Shown here in pieces: positions 1-5,501 of a stretch of 5,873 nucleotides of DNA. Below the pieces are notes generated by a model, which saw nothing but the letters and a program-made list of their open reading frames with translations, did no database searches and had not been told where the DNA came from. The stretch covers positions 1-5,873 of the forward strand of contig DDSI01000160.1 in NCBI GenBank assembly GCA_002343335.1, in the 5' to 3' direction. How positions within the stretch are numbered: position 1 is the stretch's first letter; every line of letters starts with the position of its first letter. Source of the DNA: Bacteriovoracaceae bacterium UBA2394. Its GTDB lineage: Bacteria > Bdellovibrionota > UBA2394. Both the position numbers and the translations under genes were made by a program.

Positions 1-682
1 CTTCCACGCTCAAACAATAAGCGGCTTCCATCCACGGCAAGAGGTGGTGCAATTCCGCTCGCGCTTCCAAAGCGAGAGCCAAACCAAATTGCGTGCCATT
101 CACGAGCGCAAGCCCCTCCTTGGGCGCAAGCGTAAGCGCTTTCCAGCCGTGCTTTTTAAGCAACGGAGCAGCGGCGATATCTCGCCCGGCTTCATCGATA
201 AATTTTCCCTCTCCAATAAAGGTGAGCGCCAAATGCGCGAGCGGCGCCAGATCCCCGCTCGCCCCTACTGAACCTTGGAGTGGAATTTTCGGAATCGCTC
301 CCTCGTTCCAATAATCTAAATGACGCTCTATCCATTCGGAGCGAATGCCGCTGCGACCCTTGCCCAACGAAATCGCGCGAGTCAAAAGCAACCGTCGAAC
401 GATTTGCGGAGCCGCCGCGGCTCCAATTCCACAGGCATGTGAACGCAAGAGATTAAGTTGTAAAGCGACTAATTTATCCGTGGGAATTTTTTTCGACGCT
501 AGCCGCCCGAAGCCTGTGTTGATCCCGTAAATAGGATCTTTTCCCTGCGCCACAGAAGCTACAAACTTTGCAGAAGCGTCCATCGCTTCGCGAGCACCTT
601 TGTGAAGCGAAAGTTCGGGAGCGGTCCGCATCAAATCTTCAATTTCATCGAGGGTAAATTTTGATTGTGGGTTCAAAATCAT
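1..682 (-). CDS. hutH: Histidine ammonia-lyase (histidase), N-terminal 227 residues, cut by window edge
   Basis: Catalyses non-oxidative deamination of L-histidine to trans-urocanate and ammonia, the first step of histidine degradation, in the cytoplasm. The translated minus strand shows the family landmarks in order: YGINTGFG (residues 52-59, with the catalytic-loop Tyr52), LRSHACGIG (79-87), GSVGASGDLAPLAH (137-150) and LVNGTQ (193-198). Ala141-Ser142-Gly143 is the triad that cyclises autocatalytically to the MIO electrophile, and Asn195 is a conserved active-site residue. The Ser-His pair at 81-82 sits at the position that separates lyases of this family: SH is usual for histidases, while tyrosine and phenylalanine lyases differ there. 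Histidases are usually about 500 residues, so a little over half is missing past the left edge, including the Glu that would confirm histidine specificity. The first ATG (680-682) has AGGGG only 1 nt upstream; an in-frame TTG at 674-676 sits 7 nt from the same AGGGG and is a credible alternative. No frameshift is seen. Confidence 0.95.
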   Translation of the reverse strand, partial: MILNPQSKFTLDEIEDLMRTAPELSLHKGAREAMDASAKFVASVAQGKDPIYGINTGFGRLASKKIPTDKLVALQLNLLRSHACGIGAAAAPQIVRRLLLTRAISLGKGRSGIRSEWIERHLDYWNEGAIPKIPLQGSVGASGDLAPLAHLALTFIGEGKFIDEAGRDIAAAPLLKKHGWKALTLAPKEGLALVNGTQFGLALALEARAELHHLLPWMEAAYCLSVE

Positions 683-720
683 GCCCCTATATTGCAGAGG
701 TCGGGGAGACGAAGAAAGAA
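683..720. promoter_or_regulatory. Very short divergent intergenic region between hutH and cbs, with a possible cbs -10 box
   Basis: Only 38 bp separate the two annotated start codons, so at least part of each promoter must lie inside the neighbouring coding sequence. On the plus strand TATATT (688-693) matches the sigma-70 -10 consensus at 5 of 6 positions. The best -35 candidates are poor: TTGTGG at 665-670 with a 17-bp spacer, or TTGATT at 661-666 with a 21-bp spacer. Transcription from this box would start near 700 and give a leader of about 20 nt. No convincing -10 for hutH was found. This is a by-eye consensus match only. Confidence 0.3.
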
Positions 721-2088
721 ATGCTTTATAACTCGATTCTAGAAACGGTTGGCGACACGCCTCTGGTAAAACTTGGCAAAGTGGGGTCCGGCCTGCCGAT
801 TCCTCTCTACGTAAAGATGGAGTCTATGAATCCTGGTGCGTCTGTGAAGGATCGCATTGCGCTCAAAATCATCAATAGCGCTGAACAGCGCGGTGAATTA
901 AAGCCGGGTGGCACCATCGTAGAGGCCACTTCGGGAAACACGGGCATGGGCATTGCACTCGTCTCGGCCGTACGAGGTTACAAAGCCATCTTTGTGATGC
1001 CCGATAAGATGTCGATTGAAAAAATTCAAGCCCTTCGAGCGTTCGGCGCCAAAGTAGTGGTCACACCGACCGACGTAGAACCTGAAGATCCTCGCTCTTA
1101 TTATTCTGTAGCCGCGCGTCTTGCCAAAGAGACGCCCAATTGTTTTTACGCCAATCAGTATCACAATCCCGACAATCCCCTTGCGCACTACGAGAGCACG
1201 GGCCCAGAGATTTGGAAGCAAACGGAAGGCAAAATCACCGCATTTATCTGCGGGATGGGAACCGGTGGAACGATTTCAGGTGTGGGCCGATATCTCAAAG
1301 AGAAGAATCCAAAGATTCGAATCGTTGGCGTGGATCCCGAAGGCAGCGTTTACACGGAATTCAAAAAGTCCGGAAAGATGGGTCCCGCTTACGTCTACAA
1401 GATCGAAGGCATCGGCGAAGATTTCATGCCCTCCACCATCAACTTTAAATATATAGACGACGTCATCACGGTGGCAGACAAGGAATCTTTTCAGATGACT
1501 CGGCGTCTCGCGCGACAGGAGGGAGTGTTTGCGGGAATTTCCTCTGGCTCTGCCGTGGTCGGCGCTATCCGATGGGCGGAACAATTGAAAGATCCTGAAC
1601 TTCAAAAGGGTCTGGCGGTGTGTCTCCTCCCCGACTCAGGCTCTCGTTATTTGTCCAAGGTATACAACGACGACTGGATGCGCGAAGCGGGCTTCTTAGA
1701 TGAACCTGATGTGCGCGTAATGGATGTCTTCAAACAACGCCCTCTCATCTCCTGCAAACCAACAGAAAAAATTAAGATGGTAATTGAGCGATTGAAATCG
1801 AACGGCGTGTCGCAACTTCCCGTGCTCAAAGACGACGGAAAATTATTTGGCATCGTAGATGAAGCCGATCTTATGAATGCGATCGTGGCGGGTTCTGCAA
1901 ATCTAGAGAAGGCGGTGGACCCCTTTGTGATTCGCACTGTGGAAACCGTGACGCTGCAAAGTCCAATCAAACGAGTTCAAGATCTCCTCAAATTGGACAA
2001 AGTGCCCGTCGTTGTGGAGGGCGATAAACCCATTGGCGTCATCACGAAGATCGATTTACTCGATTATTTGGTGACGAAAACGGATTGA
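721..2088 (+). CDS. cbs: Cystathionine beta-synthase with C-terminal CBS-domain pair (PLP enzyme)
   Basis: Predicted to condense L-serine and L-homocysteine into cystathionine, the first step of reverse transsulfuration. Residues 1 to about 315 form a fold-type II PLP catalytic domain: GDTPLVKL (11-18); SVKDR (41-45) with Lys43 as the PLP Schiff-base lysine; SGNTG (71-75), the substrate-carboxylate loop; GTGGT (180-184), the PLP-phosphate loop; EGIGEDFMP (229-237), which resembles the cystathionine synthase motif more than plain cysteine synthases; SSGSA (274-278); and PDSGSRY (304-310), whose Ser306 should contact the pyridine nitrogen. Residues about 331-455 hold two CBS (Bateman) repeats, each with a GI/GV-(V/T)-(D/K)-x-x-D-L end (377-384 and 439-447). 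In relatives such modules bind adenosyl ligands and can regulate activity. There is no N-terminal haem-binding extension as in the human enzyme. The frame is open upstream to a TTG at 661, but homology begins at ATG 721, preceded by an A/G-rich stretch (712-718) and GGGGAG (703-708). An O-acetylserine-dependent cysteine synthase is less likely given the gamma-lyase next door. Confidence 0.9.
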   Translation: MLYNSILETVGDTPLVKLGKVGSGLPIPLYVKMESMNPGASVKDRIALKIINSAEQRGELKPGGTIVEATSGNTGMGIALVSAVRGYKAIFVMPDKMSIEKIQALRAFGAKVVVTPTDVEPEDPRSYYSVAARLAKETPNCFYANQYHNPDNPLAHYESTGPEIWKQTEGKITAFICGMGTGGTISGVGRYLKEKNPKIRIVGVDPEGSVYTEFKKSGKMGPAYVYKIEGIGEDFMPSTINFKYIDDVITVADKESFQMTRRLARQEGVFAGISSGSAVVGAIRWAEQLKDPELQKGLAVCLLPDSGSRYLSKVYNDDWMREAGFLDEPDVRVMDVFKQRPLISCKPTEKIKMVIERLKSNGVSQLPVLKDDGKLFGIVDEADLMNAIVAGSANLEKAVDPFVIRTVETVTLQSPIKRVQDLLKLDKVPVVVEGDKPIGVITKIDLLDYLVTKTD

Positions 2089-2288
2089 GTAAGACGGATT
2101 GAATCTAAAGCGATAGCTTAAATTTTTTGGGCCCGGGCCCAAACTAGTGAATCGAAGAATCTCCTCTCGAACCCGACGGGCTCCGTTACAGGGCGCATCA
2201 CCATGAGTACCACCACTAGAATTCATCCCATTCTCAGTCTCAGATTTCTTCGTGACCCCGAGCCTTCAAATCGGCGAGAACCTATCCT
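2089..2288. other. 200-bp spacer between cbs and the gamma-lyase gene
   Basis: This is the longest gap in an otherwise tight plus-strand block. It contains a 9-bp direct repeat ACGGATTGA (2079-2087, overlapping the end of cbs, and 2092-2100), a perfect 18-bp palindrome (2126-2143), a small CCCG-A-CGGG inverted repeat (2172-2180) and a possible short ORF (2203-2292). No strong sigma-70 promoter, canonical intrinsic terminator or recognisable SAM-type riboswitch core was seen. Whether cbs and the gamma-lyase share one transcript cannot be settled from sequence alone. Confidence 0.5.
2126..2143. promoter_or_regulatory. Perfect 18-bp GC-rich palindrome, possible operator or RNA hairpin
   Basis: TTTGGGCCCGGGCCCAAA equals its own reverse complement over all 18 positions. 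It lies 37 bp after the cbs stop and about 60 bp before the possible short ORF. As DNA it could be the site of a dimeric regulator. As RNA it could fold into UUUGGGC-CCGG-GCCCAAA, a 7-bp stem with a 4-nt loop. There is no U-run after the hairpin on either strand (plus continues AAACTAG, minus continues AAAAAATT), so it is not a textbook intrinsic terminator. The symmetry is directly visible; any function is inference. Confidence 0.5.
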
Positions 2289-2292
2289 ATGA
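2203..2292 (+). CDS. Possible 29-residue upstream ORF overlapping the gamma-lyase start
   Basis: An ATG at 2203 opens a 29-codon frame starting MSTTTRIHPILSLRFLRD and ending at TGA 2290-2292. That stop shares ATGA with the ATG of the gamma-lyase (2289-2291), an arrangement typical of translational coupling. AGGG (2190-2193) lies 9 nt before the start, arguably a better ribosome site than the gamma-lyase itself has. The peptide is basic, with six arginines, and has no cysteine, so it does not look like a cysteine-sensing attenuator. It matches nothing I recognise. An ORF this short can occur by chance, so translation is unproven. Confidence 0.3.
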   Translation: MSTTTRIHPILSLRFLRDPEPSNRREPIL

Positions 2293-3455
2293 AAGCCGGC
2301 ACAAAAGACTCAAGTTTTCACGCAGATACCCTCGCCATTCACGCGGGTCAGCGACCTGATCCTACGACGGGGGCAATCATGACCCCTGTGTACCAGACGT
2401 CCACCTATGTCCAGGATGGTCCTGGCGAACATAAGGGATACGAATATGCGAGAACGCATAACCCCACCCGTGAAGCACTCGAAAAGAATATCGCGGCATT
2501 AGAAGGCGCGAAGTATGGCGTAGCCTTCGCCTCAGGATGCGCGGCGATGGCCAATGTCATGCACTGCTTCGAAGCTGGCGATCATTTTGTCGTGAGCGAT
2601 GACGTGTATGGCGGCACCTACCGAATCTTTACAAAAAATTTTGCAAAGTTGGGACTTAACTTCACCTTCGTCGATACGACCAAATTGGACGCCGTCGAAA
2701 GAGCGATGACGCCAAAGACCAAGCTCGTCTGGCTAGAAACCCCCACGAATCCAATGCTCAAAATCGCAGACATACGCCGGATCTCGGAGATGGCCCGAAA
2801 GAAGGGCGCACTCAGCTTAGTAGATAACACCTTCATGTCACCCTATCTGCAACGCCCCCTTGATCTCGGTGCCGACATCACGCTTCACTCCACCACCAAA
2901 TATTTAGGTGGGCACTCCGATGTGGTGGGTGGTTTTGTTGGAACTTCCGATGAAGCCTTCTTCCAGAAGATAAAATTCAATCAAAATTCTATCGGAGCAG
3001 TGCCCGGTCCTTGGGATTGCTTTTTAACGATGCGAGGAACAAAGACTTTAGCTGTACGCATGCAAAGGCATTCAGAGAATGCCCAAACGATAGCAGAGTG
3101 GCTCACGAAGCATCCGCAAATTGAAAAGATCACTTACCCTGGCCTTCCGACGCATCCGCAATTTGATTTAGCAAAATCTCAAATGAAAGGATCAGGCGGG
3201 ATGCTCACCTTCGTAGTGAAAGGCGGCCTCCCCAAAGCTTCGTCTTTCCTCAAGCGCTTAGAAATTTTTGCGTGTGCCGAGAGTTTAGGCGGCGTAGAAA
3301 GCCTCATTGAACATCCTGCAATCATGACCCATGCGGGAATTCCGGCAGACATGCGAAAGCAGCTTGGCATTGACGATGGATTTATTCGCGTCTCTGTAGG
3401 AATCGAGTATGTCGAAGATCTAAAAAAAGATTTAGATCAAGCCCTGAAGGCATAG
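2289..3455 (+). CDS. cgl: Cystathionine gamma-lyase (Cys/Met metabolism PLP enzyme)
   Basis: Predicted to split L-cystathionine into L-cysteine, 2-oxobutyrate and ammonia, completing reverse transsulfuration after the beta-synthase upstream; the family forms cytoplasmic tetramers. Landmarks of the fold-type I Cys/Met family: YEYARTHNPTR (51-61), whose Tyr53 and Arg55 bind the PLP phosphate of the partner subunit; DDVYGGT (104-110), with Tyr107 stacking on PLP; VDNTF (178-182), with Asp179 on the pyridine nitrogen; HSTTKYLGGHSDVVGG (200-215), with Lys204 as the Schiff-base lysine; and AESLGGVESLIEHPAIMTHA (330-349). Glu52 and Glu331 align with Glu59 and Glu339 of human gamma-lyase, and the tail LKKDLDQALKA is nearly the human one. 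Enterobacterial gamma-synthases have Asp at the first of these positions. Gamma-lyase is therefore favoured over gamma-synthase (MetB), though annotation within this family is error-prone. The 388-residue length is normal. The start has only a weak GCGAG (2274-2278) upstream and may rely on coupling to the short ORF. Confidence 0.87.
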   Translation: MKAGTKDSSFHADTLAIHAGQRPDPTTGAIMTPVYQTSTYVQDGPGEHKGYEYARTHNPTREALEKNIAALEGAKYGVAFASGCAAMANVMHCFEAGDHFVVSDDVYGGTYRIFTKNFAKLGLNFTFVDTTKLDAVERAMTPKTKLVWLETPTNPMLKIADIRRISEMARKKGALSLVDNTFMSPYLQRPLDLGADITLHSTTKYLGGHSDVVGGFVGTSDEAFFQKIKFNQNSIGAVPGPWDCFLTMRGTKTLAVRMQRHSENAQTIAEWLTKHPQIEKITYPGLPTHPQFDLAKSQMKGSGGMLTFVVKGGLPKASSFLKRLEIFACAESLGGVESLIEHPAIMTHAGIPADMRKQLGIDDGFIRVSVGIEYVEDLKKDLDQALKA

Positions 3456-3457
3456 AA

Positions 3458-4243
3458 ATGAAAGAACTTAAGATTGCACAATCCGCCGCACTGGCCGCTG
3501 GCAAAATTATTAAAAGTTATTACGGCAAGAAATTCACCATTCGTCACAAAGGCGAGATCAATCTCGTTACTGAGGTGGATGAAAAGGCGCAGAAAACGAT
3601 TTTAAAAATCATTCAAAAGGCGTTTCCAAAGGATGCGATCCTCGCCGAAGAAGGCGATAAATCGAAGACCGAGGCGGCGCCCAGACGCTGGATCGTGGAT
3701 CCCCTCGATGGCACCACTAACTTTGCTCATGGCTACCCCATGTTTTGCGTCTCCATTGGATTTGAAAGAGATGGCAAGATGGAATGCGGCGTGATTTATG
3801 ATCCGCTTCGTCCGGAAATGTTTCATGCCGTGCGGGGAAAAGGCGCGTTCCTCAATAAAAAGAGAATTTCCGTCTCGAAGCCGACCGAACTTCGGAAGGC
3901 GCTGCTCGTTACCGGTTTTCCCTATGACTTGGACAATCCGAAATACAACAATGTGCCGATTTTTCTGCACATGCTCAAAAAGGCTCAGGCCATTCGAAGG
4001 GACGGAAGTGCCGCTTTAAATTTAGCTTACGTCGCCGCGGGTCGCTTCGATGGATTTTGGGAATTGGGATTGAGTCCCTGGGATATTGCCGCTGGAATGC
4101 TTTTGATAGAAGAAGCCGGAGGGACGCTTTCCAACTTTGCGAAGGATAAAATGCAAATCACCGATCATCATTTGATTGCAGCAGGCCCGGGAGTGTTTGG
4201 GGAATTGCAGTCGCACGTCCACGGGAGTTGGATTCCCGCCTGA
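3458..4243 (+). CDS. suhB: Inositol monophosphatase family protein (SuhB/IMPase-like)
   Basis: A Mg2+-dependent, Li+-sensitive-type sugar or nucleotide phosphatase; the classic reaction is myo-inositol 1-phosphate to myo-inositol plus phosphate. The metal-binding motifs are complete: AEEGD (63-67), DPLDGTTNFAHG (81-92, metal ligands Asp81 and Asp84, with Thr86 for water activation), GSAALNLAYVAAGRFDGFWE (183-202) and WDIAAGMLLIEEAGG (208-222, with Asp209 as metal ligand). The 261-residue length is normal for the family. The start follows the gamma-lyase stop by 2 bp, and AAGG (3447-3450) is 7 nt upstream, so the two genes are very likely co-transcribed and co-translated. Motif spacing resembles IMPase/SuhB more than CysQ-type 3'-phosphoadenosine 5'-phosphate phosphatase. 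Because it sits in a sulfur block, a nucleotide-phosphatase role cannot be excluded. Other members act on fructose 1,6-bisphosphate or NADP, so the true substrate is open. Confidence 0.88.
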   Translation: MKELKIAQSAALAAGKIIKSYYGKKFTIRHKGEINLVTEVDEKAQKTILKIIQKAFPKDAILAEEGDKSKTEAAPRRWIVDPLDGTTNFAHGYPMFCVSIGFERDGKMECGVIYDPLRPEMFHAVRGKGAFLNKKRISVSKPTELRKALLVTGFPYDLDNPKYNNVPIFLHMLKKAQAIRRDGSAALNLAYVAAGRFDGFWELGLSPWDIAAGMLLIEEAGGTLSNFAKDKMQITDHHLIAAGPGVFGELQSHVHGSWIPA

Positions 4244-4248
4244 ACCTC

Positions 4249-5433
4249 TCATCCGCCCTGGGTGAGAATGCGGTAGAGTCGCCTGGCGGGAATATTTTGA
4301 GGATCTTTTAAAAGCACACGATCCACTTCCACTTTTGCCCCCGCAACATTGCCTTGATTCGCATAAGCGACGGCCAAATCCAGACGAGCCTCATTGAAAT
4401 CGGCAAACAGAGAAATTGCCTTTTTCAAATGCGACACGGCTCCTTCAAATTTCTGCAAACGAAGTAAACAAAATCCAAGCGCGCGCTCGGCCGCAAAGTG
4501 CGAAGGTTGCAAAATGACAATTTTCTCAAAAATCTTGAGCGCTTTTTCCCACGCCTGCATATCGGTCAGCACCGAACCGTAGTTGAAGAGCAAATCGGGA
4601 TCAGAGGGATAACGTTGCATGCCGCGCTGAAAAGTGCTCAGCGCTTCAGAATTCTTTCCGAGCTGAAAGTAAGCATGACCAAGATGCGCATAGACCGACG
4701 GCGCATCGGCTTGCTTGAGTACTCGCTCAAAAGTCGCTACGGCCTCCGTTGTTTTTCCATTGTTCAAATACTGAATACCAAGTTCAAACAGAGCTTTGGG
4801 ATTGGAACTTTCTTCACGAACTTTTTCTTCCAGCGCTTGCTGATACGCTCGCGCCTTTTGCTTTCGTTCCACTTCTTCGGGCAGACATCCGTAGTGGTGC
4901 ACCGGAATGTCGCAATTTTGAATGAGACTAGTGGGAATCGTCGGATCGACCATTTCATGTACGCGTCCCTGAAAACGGTAGCCTCGCCCACTTTGAAACA
5001 GACGAACTTTCGAGCTTTCGAAGTACCCAAGCGCACCCTTTTCTTCCGTATACTCATTTGCGGAAGGTTTGAATCCTGCGACATTTGCATCATGCACATA
5101 ATTTCGAGTGGGAATTCGATAGGCGTGAAGCATGGGATTTTCCGTAAGCGCCAGAATCTTCGAACGATCCTTTTCGGCGATGACCTCATCGGCATCCAAG
5201 ATCAAAATCCAAGGCTGAGTGGCCTTTTCGCAGCTGAAATTTCTCGCTTCGGAGAAGTCTCCCGTCCAAGTGAAGGAAAAGACATTCGAGGTATAGCGCG
5301 AGGCAATTTCGCGTGTTCCGTCCGTGGAGCCAGTATCGACTACAATGATTTCGGAAGCCAAGCCGGTCAGTGACTGCAAACAGGCCTCTATCCACGGCTC
5401 TTCATTCTTTACGATGAGACAAACGGAGATCAT
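4249..5433 (-). CDS. Family-2 glycosyltransferase fused to TPR repeats
   Basis: A two-part protein of 394 residues. Residues 1 to about 180 are a GT-A fold family-2 transferase: ISVCLIVKNEE (2-12), the nucleotide-binding VVDTGSTDGT (31-40), DFSEARN (59-65), LDADE (79-83) as the metal/UDP-sugar DXD equivalent, and RVHE (157-160) near the end of the domain. Residues about 213-381 hold five consecutive 34-residue TPR units, starting near 213, 246, 280, 314 and 348 and showing the usual G-Y/L-F and A-P pattern; they probably bind a protein or build a scaffold. No signal peptide or membrane segment is visible, so it should be cytosolic. Bacterial proteins with this build include peptide or protein glycosyltransferases such as SunS as well as cell-surface glycan enzymes. 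Donor and acceptor are unknown here. It is convergent with the phosphatase (5 bp between stops) and stands alone on its strand. GAGGG lies 13 nt before the ATG, farther than usual. Confidence 0.9.
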   Translation of the reverse strand: MISVCLIVKNEEPWIEACLQSLTGLASEIIVVDTGSTDGTREIASRYTSNVFSFTWTGDFSEARNFSCEKATQPWILILDADEVIAEKDRSKILALTENPMLHAYRIPTRNYVHDANVAGFKPSANEYTEEKGALGYFESSKVRLFQSGRGYRFQGRVHEMVDPTIPTSLIQNCDIPVHHYGCLPEEVERKQKARAYQQALEEKVREESSNPKALFELGIQYLNNGKTTEAVATFERVLKQADAPSVYAHLGHAYFQLGKNSEALSTFQRGMQRYPSDPDLLFNYGSVLTDMQAWEKALKIFEKIVILQPSHFAAERALGFCLLRLQKFEGAVSHLKKAISLFADFNEARLDLAVAYANQGNVAGAKVEVDRVLLKDPQNIPARRLYRILTQGG

Positions 5434-5490
5434 CTATTTGATTGTACCCTCAGATGCGCTAAAACATCCCTCATGACTCAGAGGGCAAAT
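5434..5490. promoter_or_regulatory. Divergent intergenic region between the glycosyltransferase and aguA, with a possible minus-strand -10 box
   Basis: On the minus strand TACAAT (positions 5446 down to 5441) matches the -10 consensus at 5 of 6 positions and lies 7 nt from the glycosyltransferase ATG, which would make its mRNA nearly leaderless. No good -35 is present at the right distance. On the plus strand AGAGGG (5480-5485) sits 5 nt before GTG 5491 and is the best ribosome site for aguA. No clear plus-strand promoter was found. Confidence 0.3.
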
Positions 5491-5501
5491 GTGACTCAGA
5501 G
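5474..5501 (+). repeat. 10-bp in-frame direct repeat at the aguA start
   Basis: TGACTCAGAG occurs at 5474-5483 and again at 5492-5501, 18 bp apart and so in the same reading frame (both copies encode Thr-Gln after a potential start codon, ATG 5473 and GTG 5491). This may be a small local duplication that created alternative start codons. It could equally be a pair of binding sites or chance. Confidence 0.5.

Noticed and set aside
44..530. Three plus-strand ORFs of 61-75 codons at the left end
   Set aside because: They are antisense to hutH, whose minus-strand translation carries the complete MIO-loop and other family motifs.
661..720. Upstream extension of cystathionine beta-synthase to TTG 661
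   Set aside because: The 20 extra residues would overlap the hutH start, have no homology to the family and lack a ribosome site; conserved sequence begins just after ATG 721.
2079..2100. 9-bp direct repeat ACGGATTGA at the end of cbs
   Set aside because: Two short copies 13 bp apart are probably a small slippage duplication; there are no further copies and no link to a known site.
2126..2143. Palindrome as an intrinsic terminator of cbs
   Set aside because: No U-tract follows on the plus strand (AAACTAGTG) or on the minus strand (AAAAAATT), so the canonical signal is absent.
2126..2149. Spacer resembling a cloning polylinker (GGGCCC, CCCGGG and ACTAGT sites close together)
   Set aside because: The flanks are continuous with two functionally linked genes and no vector sequence follows. 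Restriction-like hexamers are expected inside a GC palindrome.
2160..2185. tRNA-like GGTTCGA segment on the minus strand, possible attachment site or tRNA remnant
   Set aside because: The bases flanking the loop do not form a T-stem (the position that should be C is G), and no acceptor or anticodon arm can be drawn.
4498..5373. Long plus-strand open frame (291 codons) opposite the glycosyltransferase
   Set aside because: It is fully antisense to a clearly conserved GT2-TPR gene. Its translation shows no recognisable motif and is rich in Arg, Phe and Ile, as expected from a mirrored coding frame.
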